Notes under the pieces: generated by a model
What the model was told of the DNA's origin: nothing
The model's input: only the letters and a program-made list of their open reading frames with translations
Database searches by the model: none
Part shown: in pieces, positions 1-8,194 of the stretch
Position numbering within the stretch: the first letter of the stretch is position 1
Layout of the letters: every line of letters begins with the position of its first letter
Position numbers and translations under genes: made by a program
Assembly: GCA_900769095.1 (NCBI GenBank)
Contig: CAAGFH010000020.1
Span: forward strand, 1-18,774
Origin: Methanobacteriaceae archaeon
GTDB taxonomy: Archaea > Methanobacteriota > Methanobacteria > Methanobacteriales > Methanobacteriaceae
Reading direction: 5' to 3'
DNA length: 18,774 bases

Positions 1-17
1 CGACGCTCTTCCGATCT
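1..17. other. Illumina adapter remnant (not genomic)
   Basis: The first 17 bases read CGACGCTCTTCCGATCT, which is exactly the 3' end of the standard Illumina TruSeq read-1 adapter. Genomic AT-rich sequence starts immediately after it. The contig end was therefore not trimmed, and these bases should be removed before any use of the sequence. Confidence 0.97.
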
Positions 18-141
18 AATTATATTTATTATATGCTACTAACCATATAAAAATATTTCGATAGTATACGAACAAATTTTATAATTAAATATTATTAAAG
101 CAATATAATTAATAATATAAAAAATTATCATAAGTGAAATA

Positions 142-1131
142 ATGTATAATATTGCAATTATAAGTGGAGACGGAATAGGTAAAGAAGTAATGGATGCCTG
201 CGAATATTTACTTGACAAATTAGATTTAGAATTAAGTTTCAAGTATGGTGAAGCAGGTTTTGATTGTTTTAATAAAAATGGAACTACATTACCTGAAGAA
301 ACAATCAAAATAGCTAAAAATAGTGATGCAACATTATTCGGAGCATCAACTTCAACACCGGGCCAACCTAGCCCAATTATAAATTTAAGAAAAGAACTTA
401 ACGTTTATGCGAATATAAGACCGATTAAGTCATACAAAGGAGCAAACTCACTACGTGATGACATTGACTTTGTAATTGTTAGAGAAAATACTGAAGGATT
501 ATACTCTCAAATTGAATACGGCGATGAAAATAAAATGATTGCCGAAAGAATAATTACTCGTAAAGCATCCGAGAGAATATCCAAAGCAGCATTCAACATT
601 TGTAAAAAAAGAGGACAAAACAAAGTTACCTGTGTTCATAAAAGCAATGTCTTAAAAAAGACTGATGGAGTATTTAAAGAAAGCTTTTACAAAGTAGCAA
701 AAGAATATCCTCAAATTACTGCTGAAGACTTTTATGTTGATGCAATGTCAATGTATCTAATTACACAACCTCAAAACTTTGAAGTTATTGTTGCAAGTAA
801 CTTATTTGGAGACATATTATCTGATCAAAGTGCTGGACTTGTTGGAGGCCTTGGTCTTGCCCCATCCGGAAATATAGGAGACCCTAATGGATTATTTGAA
901 CCAGTTCACGGATCAGCACCCGACATAGCTGGAAAAAATATTGCAAATCCATGTTCAATGATATTAACCGCATCAATGATGCTTGATTACTTAGGAGAAT
1001 GGGAAGTATCAAATAACATAAACAAAGCCGTTGAAAAAGTAATTAGTGATGGTAAAATAAAAACTCCTGATTTTGGAGGAGATGCTTCAACCATGGAACT
1101 TACAAAAGCAATTGTTAAGGAGCTAATATAA
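142..1131 (+). CDS. leuB: 3-isopropylmalate / homoisocitrate dehydrogenase family protein (LeuB type)
   Basis: NAD-dependent oxidative decarboxylase of the isopropylmalate/isocitrate dehydrogenase family, cytosolic, 329 aa (normal family length). Visible motifs: N-terminal GDGIGKEV at residues 9-16; substrate arginines R83, R93 and R114 (LRKEL, NIRPI, VRENTEGLY); K167; and metal-binding aspartates D200, D224 and D228 (VDAMSMY, LFGDILSD). The GGLGLAPSGNIG loop and the coenzyme loop FEPVHGSAPDIAGKNIANP follow at 235-270. Methanogens usually have two paralogues: LeuB (leucine synthesis) and AksF (2-oxosuberate for coenzyme B). The segments IKSYKG, DIDFVIVRENTEGLY and VDAMSMYLIT look more like the LeuB paralogue as I remember M. 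jannaschii, so I favour leuB, with AksF as the alternative. A weak GTGA precedes the ATG by four bases. It is translationally coupled to the ligase downstream. Confidence 0.88.
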   Translation: MYNIAIISGDGIGKEVMDACEYLLDKLDLELSFKYGEAGFDCFNKNGTTLPEETIKIAKNSDATLFGASTSTPGQPSPIINLRKELNVYANIRPIKSYKGANSLRDDIDFVIVRENTEGLYSQIEYGDENKMIAERIITRKASERISKAAFNICKKRGQNKVTCVHKSNVLKKTDGVFKESFYKVAKEYPQITAEDFYVDAMSMYLITQPQNFEVIVASNLFGDILSDQSAGLVGGLGLAPSGNIGDPNGLFEPVHGSAPDIAGKNIANPCSMILTASMMLDYLGEWEVSNNINKAVEKVISDGKIKTPDFGGDASTMELTKAIVKELI

Positions 1132-2601
1132 ATGTTAAATATTACAACTTTTTTAGATGCAAACTCAAAACGTTTAGATAAAAATGTTTTATATAACCCA
1201 ACAAATGGGGAGAAATACAACTCTGGTGAAATCCTATCAATTGTTTCTGAAATAGGAAGAAATTTAAAAGAATTAGGAATAAACAAAGGTGACAGAGTCT
1301 TAGTATATTTAAAAAACTCAGAAGAATATTTATTTTCACTTTTTGCAATATGGAGAATAGGAGCAGTAGCTATTCCAACAAACAGAGTTTTCACCCCACA
1401 CGAACTCGAATACATTGTTAACGACTCAAAAGCAAAATTAATGATTACTGATGATAAAGCAAAAGACATCATCGATATTGACACATATGTTCCAAAAGAC
1501 ATTCTCAATTATAAAGATTGTGAAATATTAGAATCAGAAAACACTGATTGGGATGATTTATGTCAATTACAATATACTTCAGGTACTACCGGACAACCTA
1601 AAGGTGCAATGCTTACCCATGGAAATTATTTCACTGCAATTCATAATGAATGTGATGTATTAACCTTAAAACAGGACGATGTGTTTTTAGGAATCTATCC
1701 CATGGCACATGTAGGTTTATCCTGGGCAATTGCTGCTTTAAGATCAGCTGCTTATTACATTTTAATGGAACAATTCGAAATAAACGAATATTTGGCGTTA
1801 TGTGAAAGTGAAAAAGTTAGTGTATTAACTGGAATGCCTCCAGTAATTCATACATTAACTACCATGGATGCTCGCAATAAGCTTAAAACTGTTCGTGAAA
1901 TTGTTTCTGGTGGAGGACCATTACATAAAAAAATATGGAAAGATTTCCACGAAACATACCAAATACCAATTATAAATGCATACGGATTATCTGAAACAAT
2001 CGTAATTGGAACTGGAACTGTTATTAGACCAGAAGATTACAGAGAAGCAGACAGATTTGAAAGTGTAGGTCATCCAGTTTGTTTTTCAGAAGTTAAAATC
2101 GTTGATGAAAATGACCCTGAAAAAACATTACCAAAATACGAACAAGGTGAAATTGCACTTAGAGGTCCTGCAATAGCTAAAGGATACTGGGGAAATGAAG
2201 AAAAAACAAAATCAACACTTACACCAACCGGCTGGTTTTTAACAGGAGATGTAGGATATCTTGATGATGATAACCGTTTATTCATTACTGACCGTAAAAA
2301 AGATATGATTGTAATGAGTGGATGGAAAATCTACCCAACAGAAGTTGAAGAAGTGCTTATCAAATATCCTGAAGTTAAAGAAATAGCTATTTTCAGTATA
2401 AGCGACCGCCACAGAGGAGAAATTCCAGTTGCAGCAGTTGTCTGGGAGGAAAACGAAGATATCGAAGGATTATTAGAATACGCACGTGAAAATCTCTCAA
2501 GATACAAAGTTCCAAGAAAAATATATACTCTTGATGAACTTCCAAGAGTAAACGGTTGGAAACTTCTTAGAAGAGAGCTTAGAAGAATTTATAAAGAATA
2601 A
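1132..2601 (+). CDS. AMP-forming acyl-CoA synthetase (ANL superfamily ligase)
   Basis: Adenylates a carboxylic acid and transfers it to CoA. All core motifs of the AMP-binding enzyme family are present: phosphate loop TSGTTGQPKG (149-158), A5 YGLSET (284-289), A7 TGD (371-373), the hinge/A8 stretch DRKKDMIVMSGWKIYPTEVEE (387 on) and the C-terminal lysine K477 in PRVNGWKLLRREL. In this last motif the usual Gly before the catalytic Lys is Trp. At 489 aa it is compact but complete. The ATG follows the leuB stop with no gap, and AAGGAG at 1117-1122 inside leuB serves as its ribosome site, so the two genes are one transcript. The substrate is not evident. Rumen methanogens are known to activate branched short-chain acids such as 2-methylbutyrate for amino-acid synthesis, and coupling to leuB would suit such a role; this is inference. 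Confidence 0.85.
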   Translation: MLNITTFLDANSKRLDKNVLYNPTNGEKYNSGEILSIVSEIGRNLKELGINKGDRVLVYLKNSEEYLFSLFAIWRIGAVAIPTNRVFTPHELEYIVNDSKAKLMITDDKAKDIIDIDTYVPKDILNYKDCEILESENTDWDDLCQLQYTSGTTGQPKGAMLTHGNYFTAIHNECDVLTLKQDDVFLGIYPMAHVGLSWAIAALRSAAYYILMEQFEINEYLALCESEKVSVLTGMPPVIHTLTTMDARNKLKTVREIVSGGGPLHKKIWKDFHETYQIPIINAYGLSETIVIGTGTVIRPEDYREADRFESVGHPVCFSEVKIVDENDPEKTLPKYEQGEIALRGPAIAKGYWGNEEKTKSTLTPTGWFLTGDVGYLDDDNRLFITDRKKDMIVMSGWKIYPTEVEEVLIKYPEVKEIAIFSISDRHRGEIPVAAVVWEENEDIEGLLEYARENLSRYKVPRKIYTLDELPRVNGWKLLRRELRRIYKE

Positions 2602-2635
2602 AAAAAGTGACTATGATTTATTTAAAAATCATAGT
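2602..2635 (-). terminator. Hairpin plus T-run at the end of argB
   Basis: A perfect 10-bp inverted repeat (2610-2619 with 2626-2635, loop 2620-2625) spans the argB stop codon. On the argB strand it is followed by CAC and a run of seven T. On the opposite strand no T-run follows the hairpin, so it looks directed at argB and not at the convergent ligase gene. Confidence 0.65.
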
Positions 2636-3481
2636 TCCAATACCATTTGTAGTGAATATTTCTAAAAGTAATGAGTGTTTCTTACGACCATCAATAATAT
2701 GACAGGATTTAACACCATTATTAATAGCATTCACACAGGTTTCTATTTTTGGAATCATACCACCAGAGATAATTCCTTCTTCAATAAGTGAAGGAATCTC
2801 ATCAACCCTAATTTTTTGAATCAAAGATGTTGGATCTGACGGATCTCTTAAAACACCTGGAACATCAGTTAAAATAATTAATTTTTCAGCATCAACAGCA
2901 CTTGCAACTTCACCTGCAGCAGTATCTGCATTTAAGTTAAGACTAGTACCATCTTCAGCAATACCTACTGGTGAGATTACAGGAATGTAATCATTTTCTA
3001 AAAACATGTTTAATAAATCAGTATTTACACAGTCAACTTCACCTACAAGACCTAAATCAACAATTTCCTCATCAATTTTACTTGCGCCTTTTTTATGTGC
3101 AAATATTAAACTTGAATCTTTACCAGATAAACTTATTGCCTTACCGTCGTGTTTAATAAGTTCTGATACAATTTCAGTAGATATTTTACCAACTAAAACC
3201 ATTTCAATAATTTCCATAGTTTCTTCATCAGTAACTCTTAAACCTTTAATAAATTTAGATTCTTTTCCCAGCTTATCCATAGATTTTGATATTTCAGGAC
3301 CTCCACCATGTACAATTAATGGTTTCATCCCAACATATTTAAGTAAAACAGTATCACGAGCAGTAGATGACTTAGCTTCTTCATCAACCATCGCATGTCC
3401 ACCATACTTAATTAAAATTTTTTTATCATGAAACTTCTTAATATATGGTAAAGCTTCAATTAAAACATCTATATCTTTCAT
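2618..3481 (-). CDS. argB: Acetylglutamate kinase
   Basis: Phosphorylates N-acetyl-L-glutamate with ATP, the second step of arginine synthesis. It is a 287-aa member of the amino-acid kinase family. Visible: K25 in KYGGHAM, the glycine-rich HGGGPEIS (58-65), R82 in GLRVTD, the acetylglutamate-binding [12 protein letters not shown] (182-193), LTDVPGVL (204-211) and GGMIPK with K245. The N-terminal helix EALPYIKKF and the C-terminal [15 protein letters not shown] match the signature of hexameric, arginine-feedback-inhibited enzymes (the Pseudomonas/Thermotoga type), so end-product inhibition is likely. GTGAT lies four bases before the ATG, and a TATA-like element sits around 3514-3521. It is a single gene here, convergent with the ligase; no other arg genes are in the window. 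Confidence 0.95.
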   Translation of the reverse strand: MKDIDVLIEALPYIKKFHDKKILIKYGGHAMVDEEAKSSTARDTVLLKYVGMKPLIVHGGGPEISKSMDKLGKESKFIKGLRVTDEETMEIIEMVLVGKISTEIVSELIKHDGKAISLSGKDSSLIFAHKKGASKIDEEIVDLGLVGEVDCVNTDLLNMFLENDYIPVISPVGIAEDGTSLNLNADTAAGEVASAVDAEKLIILTDVPGVLRDPSDPTSLIQKIRVDEIPSLIEEGIISGGMIPKIETCVNAINNGVKSCHIIDGRKKHSLLLEIFTTNGIGTMIFK

Positions 3482-3599
3482 TTAATCACTAAATTAAATA
3501 TTATTTTTATCATTTATAATAGTTTAGAATATTCTTATAAAAATTAGAGATTTCAATACCAATATTTAAAATCCATATTCAATATAAATTAAGGTTATG

Positions 3600-3761
3600 A
3601 TGAAAAAATATTTAAAAATAGCTCAAATAGTTTTAGTTGTAATTGCAATACTTCTTCTTATTAAAACAATCATTGGAAGCCCACAATTATACATTCAAAT
3701 AGAACTCATATTGGTAATATTAATAATTATTGTATTATTTATTATAAAACCAAATTCATAA
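3600..3761 (+). CDS. Small hydrophobic two-helix membrane protein
   Basis: A short ORF of 53 codons starts at the second of two adjacent ATGs (3597 and 3600). AAGGT at 3591-3595 gives a 4-base spacing to the ATG at 3600 but only one base to 3597. The product begins MKKYLK, then has a hydrophobic stretch (about residues 6-22), a short polar turn with SPQLYIQIE, a second hydrophobic stretch (about 35-50) and the tail KPNS. It is probably a two-pass membrane protein with both ends inside. A TATA-like element lies near 3535, and a T7 run follows the stop. I do not recognise a family. It is oriented opposite to argB and phoU and not part of either. Confidence 0.6.
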   Translation: MKKYLKIAQIVLVVIAILLLIKTIIGSPQLYIQIELILVILIIIVLFIIKPNS

Positions 3762-3802
3762 TTTTTTTATAAGGGGTTGAGTGGTGAGGTTGAAATTGTA
3801 TT

Positions 3803-3841
3803 AAAAAAGGATAATAATAAAATTGGTGTAATTTTATTATT
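3803..3841 (-). terminator. Terminator of the pst-phoU operon
   Basis: A perfect 12-bp A/T-only inverted repeat (3813-3824 with 3830-3841, loop of five at 3825-3829) has the phoU stop codon within its 5' arm. On the phoU strand the stem is followed, after a few bases, by CC and six T (opposite strand 3803-3808). It sits at the end of the five-gene operon. Confidence 0.65.
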
Positions 3842-4505
3842 GTTCAATATCAGGTCTTTTTAAAGTTTGCATAAATACAATTCTAGAACCGATATTTACT
3901 GTTTTATCTGCAATTCTCTCAAAGTTTCTTGCAATCATGATAAGATCCATGAATTTAGGAACAGATTTGCTGTTTTCAATCATTATTATGGATTGTTCTA
4001 AAATTGAGTCATACAAATCATCAACTTCATCATCATCAATTGTTAATTCTCTTGCTTTTTGGATGTCTTCATTTAAGAATGCTTCAATTGATTTTTCAAG
4101 CATGCCTTTAACATATTTTGCAATAGAATCTAAGTCTGTTTTTGTTTTTTCAGGGATTTCAATATCTTGGATGTTTTTAAGGGATTGGGAGATTTTCATT
4201 AATAAACGACCAATTCTTTTAATGTGACTTATAATTCTAATTGAAGACTCAACAAATATTAAATCGTGAGCTACAGGTTTTTCTGTTGCCATAAATGTAA
4301 TACAGTCTCTTTCTAAATTGACTGCTTTAAGATCAATTTCACCGGACCTTTTTGCAATAGCTTCATATAATGTTTCATCAGGAGCATTAATCAAACTAAT
4401 AACTTCCTCATTAGATTTAATAGCTAAATCTCCTAATTGTTTAATGTCATTTTCAATTTTTCTCATTCTGTTTTCAAATGTAACGTTTGGGTATTCATTA
4501 TCCAT
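3837..4505 (-). CDS. phoU: Phosphate signalling complex protein PhoU
   Basis: Cytosolic all-helical PhoU, 222 aa (typical length), made of two repeats of a three-helix bundle. PhoU modulates PstSCAB activity and phosphate signalling. The second metal-site motif FERIAD (195-200, E196 and D200) is intact. The equivalent place in the first repeat reads HIKRIGRL (94-101), where the usual acidic pair is replaced by K96 and R100, so the first metal cluster is probably lost. It is the last gene of the pst operon, 20 bases after pstB, with GGTGA as ribosome site just before the ATG, and is closed by a hairpin terminator. No histidine kinase or response regulator is nearby, so its partner is more likely PstB or PstC than PhoR. 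Confidence 0.9.
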   Translation of the reverse strand: MDNEYPNVTFENRMRKIENDIKQLGDLAIKSNEEVISLINAPDETLYEAIAKRSGEIDLKAVNLERDCITFMATEKPVAHDLIFVESSIRIISHIKRIGRLLMKISQSLKNIQDIEIPEKTKTDLDSIAKYVKGMLEKSIEAFLNEDIQKARELTIDDDEVDDLYDSILEQSIIMIENSKSVPKFMDLIMIARNFERIADKTVNIGSRIVFMQTLKRPDIEQ

Positions 4506-4525
4506 ATTTTCACCAACTTTTTTAA

Positions 4526-5278
4526 TTATCCAAATCTTCCAGTAATGTATTCTTCAGTTTTTTCTTCTTTAGGATTGATGAATAGTTCTTCTGTTTTACC
4601 TGTTTCAATTATTTCCCCATTTAAGAAAAAGGAGGTATAATCTGATACTCTTGAAGCTTGTTGCATGTTGTGGGTTACAATAATAATTGTATAATCTTTT
4701 TTAAGATCATGGATTAAATCTTCAATTTTAAGGGTTGAAATAGGGTCAAGAGCAGAACATGGCTCGTCCATTAAAATAACTTTTGGATTGTTTGCAATTG
4801 TTCTTGCAATACATAATCTTTGTTGCTGACCTCCAGATAATCCCATTGCAGATTGATCAAGCTTGTCTTTTACTTCATCCCAGATAGCTGATGCTTTTAA
4901 GGATTCTATTACTCTTTTTTCAATGTAATCTTCATCATCGATTCCGTGAATCCTCAATCCATATGCTACGTTTTCAAATATTGATTTTGGAAATGGATTT
5001 GCTTTTTGAAATACCATACCTACATTTTTTCTTAATTCTACAACATCAACATCTGAGTCATATACATCTTTACCGTCAATGAGGATATTTCCTTTGCAGC
5101 TGAATGTTGAAATTAAGTCATTCATCCTGTTGATTGATCTTAAAAATGTTGATTTACCACAACCGGAAGGTCCAATTAATGCTGTTACAGAGTTTTCCGG
5201 TATGTTCGTATTTATATTTTTTAAAATTTGATTATCACCAAAATAGGTGTTAAAATTCTTAACTGTGATTTTATCCAT
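4526..5278 (-). CDS. pstB: Phosphate ABC transporter ATP-binding protein
   Basis: ATPase that powers phosphate import, peripheral on the inner face of the membrane. At 250 aa it is full length. Visible: Walker [10 protein letters not shown] (36-44), Q-loop Q91 in [12 protein letters not shown] (typical of PstB), signature LSGGQQQR (147-154), Walker B VILMDEP (167-173), D-loop SALD and switch H203. The family-typical RMNDLI and ALDPIST segments support PstB over other ABC ATPases. AGAGGT precedes the ATG. It lies 18 bases after pstA and 20 bases before phoU in one operon. Confidence 0.96.
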   Translation of the reverse strand: MDKITVKNFNTYFGDNQILKNINTNIPENSVTALIGPSGCGKSTFLRSINRMNDLISTFSCKGNILIDGKDVYDSDVDVVELRKNVGMVFQKANPFPKSIFENVAYGLRIHGIDDEDYIEKRVIESLKASAIWDEVKDKLDQSAMGLSGGQQQRLCIARTIANNPKVILMDEPCSALDPISTLKIEDLIHDLKKDYTIIIVTHNMQQASRVSDYTSFFLNGEIIETGKTEELFINPKEEKTEEYITGRFG

Positions 5279-5296
5279 AATATTAACCTCTTTTAT

Positions 5297-6148
5297 TTAA
5301 TTTCCCATCATTTTCTTTTGATATCTGTTTACATAGTAGTTAGTAAGGAATGTTATTACTAAAACGATAAGTACAAGCACTGTTGCAGTACCATATGCAT
5401 TAGGAAGGGATACTCCTTCTGTTGCTAAAACATACAAGTGCAATGGTAAAGGACGTCCTGGGTCAAACATTGAAATCGGGATTGATGTAGCAGATCCTAC
5501 AGCATACATAACTGCTGCTGCTTCTGAAATTGCTCTTGTGATTGCTAGGATAACTCCTGTAACTATTCCAGGAATTGCGGCAGGTAAAATTACTCTTGCG
5601 ATTGTTTGCCATTTTGTAGCTCCTAAACCATAACTTCCTTCTTTATATTGGCTTGGGACTGAAGATAAGGATACTTCTGCAACTTGGAAAATTGTTGGAA
5701 TTGCCATAATTGCAAGTACTAATCCTGCTGAGAGAACAGACCATCCTAATCCGAGGAATATTACGAAAAATGATAATCCGAATAATCCATAAACGATTGA
5801 TGGAAGTGATGCTAATGTTTCTGCACCAAAACGGATTAATCTTGATAATAATCCATTTTTAGAGTATTCAACCATATATATTGCAGCACCAACTCCTAAT
5901 GGAGTAGCTATTAAAATTGCAATAAATGTTACATATAAACTGGATATGATCATAGGGAAAATTCCACCAGATTTTCCAGAATCAACCACTTCACCAAAAA
6001 TGAATTCTAAATTACATACCTGAATCCCATTAATAATGATGTATCCTAAAATGATAACCAAAATGGATAATGTAAGTACACCTGACAACTTGAAAACGTT
6101 GTTCATTATCTTTTGGGAAGTTTTAGCGCTAATGAAATCAAATTTCAT
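5297..6148 (-). CDS. pstA: Phosphate ABC transporter permease PstA
   Basis: Integral membrane permease subunit, 283 aa, with about six membrane segments (around 20-40, 65-92, 110-133, 138-155, 190-215 and 255-272). The cytoplasmic coupling loop reads [19 protein letters not shown] and continues to LPAAIPGI (169-195), the EAA-type contact for PstB. The start ATG overlaps the pstC stop by four bases (ATGA, 6145-6148). A strong GGAGG inside the end of pstC serves it, so the two permeases are translationally coupled, as expected for equimolar partners. Confidence 0.95.
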   Translation of the reverse strand: MKFDFISAKTSQKIMNNVFKLSGVLTLSILVIILGYIIINGIQVCNLEFIFGEVVDSGKSGGIFPMIISSLYVTFIAILIATPLGVGAAIYMVEYSKNGLLSRLIRFGAETLASLPSIVYGLFGLSFFVIFLGLGWSVLSAGLVLAIMAIPTIFQVAEVSLSSVPSQYKEGSYGLGATKWQTIARVILPAAIPGIVTGVILAITRAISEAAAVMYAVGSATSIPISMFDPGRPLPLHLYVLATEGVSLPNAYGTATVLVLIVLVITFLTNYYVNRYQKKMMGN

Positions 6149-7023
6149 AATGTTTCCCCTCCAATGTCGAGTTTATATTTGTGTTTTATGTAGTTTGCAA
6201 TGATCAATAACAATACTATAATTATGAATAATATTACAGCAGTTGCAAATAATGAATTGTAATGAATTCCAGTTGCGTAGCTCATTTCTAATGCGATGTT
6301 TGATGTTAATGTTCTAACTGGAGCAAATATGGAGTTTGGAATTTGGGATACGTTACCTGCAACCATGATTACAGCTAAGGTTTCACCTACTGCTCTACCC
6401 ATACCTAAAATAACAGCAGTAATGATACCAGGTAATGCTGCTGGAAATATGATATTTTTAATTGTTTGCCAGTTTGTTGCACCTAAACCAAGGGATGCTT
6501 CTTTATATACCTGTGGAACACTACATAATGCATCAAATGATACGGAAATGATAGTTGGTAGAATCATTATTGCAAGGATAATTCCTGCTGTTAAAATACT
6601 AAAACCACTACCTCCGAAGTATGTTCTTACAAATGGAACTAATACAACAAGTCCGAAAAACCCGTAAACTACAGATGGGATTCCAGATAATGTTTGAATA
6701 ACTGGTTTTAAGAAGTTTCTAACTTTTTCATCAGCTACTTCAGCCATAAATATAGCGCATAAAATTGATAATGGGACTGCAATAATTAATGAAAGTAAGG
6801 TAACGCATAATGTTCCTACGATCATTGGCAATACACCGAATAATTCATCACTAGGTGCCCAATCCAATCCAAATAAGAATTGGAAAAATCCAACTTCCTG
6901 AAATGTTGGTAGCCCTTCAATGAAAATAAATCCTAAAATGACCAATATTATGAAAATAGAAAATACTGCCGTTATTAGCAGTCCTTTTTCTATTAAAAAT
7001 TCTGAAAATTTATTTTTACTCAT
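6145..7023 (-). CDS. pstC: Phosphate ABC transporter permease PstC
   Basis: Partner permease of PstA, 292 aa, with about six membrane segments starting at residues 14-35. The EAA-type coupling loop [20 protein letters not shown] with PAALPGI lies at 174-200, followed by [15 protein letters not shown], characteristic of PstC. It overlaps pstA by four bases. The 36-base gap after pstS contains a T6A6 palindrome, which might lower read-through from pstS into the permease genes; this is a guess from the sequence. Confidence 0.95.
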   Translation of the reverse strand: MSKNKFSEFLIEKGLLITAVFSIFIILVILGFIFIEGLPTFQEVGFFQFLFGLDWAPSDELFGVLPMIVGTLCVTLLSLIIAVPLSILCAIFMAEVADEKVRNFLKPVIQTLSGIPSVVYGFFGLVVLVPFVRTYFGGSGFSILTAGIILAIMILPTIISVSFDALCSVPQVYKEASLGLGATNWQTIKNIIFPAALPGIITAVILGMGRAVGETLAVIMVAGNVSQIPNSIFAPVRTLTSNIALEMSYATGIHYNSLFATAVILFIIIVLLLIIANYIKHKYKLDIGGETL

Positions 7024-7059
7024 TTTAATCTCTCTTTTTTAAAAAATCCATTTTTATAA

Positions 7060-7872
7060 TTATTTGCTTGGTCTTATAATTTTTTCTTCACTTAAAATCT
7101 TTTGACCTTCTTCTCCGTTTACCCAATCAATAAAGTCTTTTAAATCTTTTGAAGGTGTTCCTTTAACAAGGAATAAAAATGGTCTTTGTAATTCATATGA
7201 ACCATCTGATATTGTTTCTATACTTGGGTTTACTTTATCAACGGACAATGCTTTTACATCATCTGACATGTGGGCAAAAGATACAAAACCAATTGCATTT
7301 TCATCCTGTTTTACTGATTGTTTTACGGATTCAGTTGAACTTTGTACAATTGCATCACTTCTAATGTCTGTATCTTTTCCTAACACGATACTCTTGAATG
7401 CATCTAATGTACCTGATCCTTCTTCACGAGTTATAACGTGAATTTCTCCGTCAGGACCACCAACTTGATTCCAGTTTTTGACTTTTCCTGAAAATATGTC
7501 TTTTAATTGTTCTTTTGACAAATCAGTAACAGTATTTTGATTATTTACTGCAATCACAATACCTTCTTGACCGATATTGTATTGAGTAAGACCTTCATCT
7601 TCATTTTCTTTTAATTCTCTTGAACTTGTTCCAATATCTGCAATGCCTTCATGGACACTTTTAATACCTACACTAGAACCTCCACCCTGTACATTAAATC
7701 GAACATCAGGATGTGTTTCTTTATAAGATTCTACAAGTTTTTCAGCCACTGGCTGAACTGAGGAAGATCCTACTATGTTAAATTGTGTGGAACTTCCAAA
7801 AAATGAAACAGCAGTAATTCCGATAATTAAAAGAAATATGATTGTTATAATTGCGATATTTTTTTTCTTCAT
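7060..7872 (-). CDS. pstS: Phosphate-binding protein PstS
   Basis: Extracytoplasmic phosphate receptor of the PstSCAB importer, 270 aa. After KKK a single hydrophobic segment (about 5-25) acts as a membrane anchor or signal. No lipobox Cys is present, so it is probably tethered by this helix rather than by a lipid. The ligand-binding loops are clear: [11 protein letters not shown] (32-42), [11 protein letters not shown] (63-73), [10 protein letters not shown] (78-87) and [10 protein letters not shown] (150-159), as in PBP-like phosphate receptors. First gene of the operon, read from a promoter with BRE/TATA about 70 bases upstream. The ribosome site is weak (TGAT). Confidence 0.94.
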   Translation of the reverse strand: MKKKNIAIITIIFLLIIGITAVSFFGSSTQFNIVGSSSVQPVAEKLVESYKETHPDVRFNVQGGGSSVGIKSVHEGIADIGTSSRELKENEDEGLTQYNIGQEGIVIAVNNQNTVTDLSKEQLKDIFSGKVKNWNQVGGPDGEIHVITREEGSGTLDAFKSIVLGKDTDIRSDAIVQSSTESVKQSVKQDENAIGFVSFAHMSDDVKALSVDKVNPSIETISDGSYELQRPFLFLVKGTPSKDLKDFIDWVNGEEGQKILSEEKIIRPSK

Positions 7873-8139
7873 TTTGAATCATGCTTTTTTTATTATTTGT
7901 GCAAACCTTATTGTTCACACAATTAAAAAGTTCATTTTTCACATATATAAAGGTAACTAAATAAGAATTATTATTCACAAAAAGTGAATGATATTATTTA
8001 AAAAATATAAACAATATAATACATCATTCCTAAAATGTGAACACATAATCATGAAAAGTACAGATAATGTAAAAAATTTAAAAATAAAAAGAAAGTAAGT
8101 TGTTTTTAACTAAAATAAGAAATTTAAGTTTTAAATTAA
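7873..8139 (-). promoter_or_regulatory. pst operon regulatory region with repeated TTCAC/GTGAA sites
   Basis: The 317-base gap between the HTH-PhoU gene and pstS holds that gene's terminator and the pst control region. It contains the perfect inverted repeat ATTCAC-N5-GTGAAT at 7973-7989, about 20 bases upstream of the TATA box. TTCAC also occurs at 7938-7942 (touching the TATA box, with TTCA at 7931-7934) and at 7914-7918 near the predicted start site. GTGAA occurs at 8037-8041 within TGTGAACACA. Repeated half-sites around the core promoter suggest a repressor operator. Nothing coding is visible here; from about 8050 to 8139 it is featureless AT-rich DNA. Confidence 0.55.
7942..7954 (-). promoter_or_regulatory. 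pstS BRE/TATA element
   Basis: On the pst strand this reads ACCTTTATATATG, a good archaeal BRE plus TATA box. A start site about 25 bases downstream would be near 7920, giving a leader of roughly 48 bases before the pstS ATG. TTCAC/GTGAA sites lie on both sides of it. Confidence 0.7.
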
Positions 8140-8194
8140 TAAAAATAAAAAAAATAAACAGAAATAATATGCTAATAAATGAGCAAATATTATT
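8140..8194 (-). terminator. Hairpin plus T-rich tract after the HTH-PhoU gene
   Basis: An 8-bp stem (8163-8170 with 8187-8194) is extended by GCT/AGC (8171-8173 with 8182-8184) after a 2-base bulge. The stop codon is in the 5' arm. The coding strand then runs into T8ATTTTT. This separates the regulator gene from the pst operon. Confidence 0.55.

Noticed and set aside
39..308. An 89-codon minus-strand ORF across the start of leuB
   Set aside because: It overlaps the well-supported leuB start and runs into AT-rich non-coding DNA; low-complexity hydrophobic product with no ribosome site and no family resemblance.
987..1508. A 173-codon minus-strand ORF over the leuB/ligase junction
   Set aside because: Antisense shadow of two genes with clear catalytic motifs; its composition is the reverse complement of their codons.
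3006..3431. A 141-codon plus-strand ORF inside argB
   Set aside because: Entirely antisense to argB, which has all family motifs.
3773..3797. A G-rich stretch (GGGG and several GG) in an otherwise AT-rich gap, possible quadruplex or small RNA
   Set aside because: The G-runs are mostly two bases long and irregularly spaced, and there is no paired structure or clear promoter, so I cannot support a feature.
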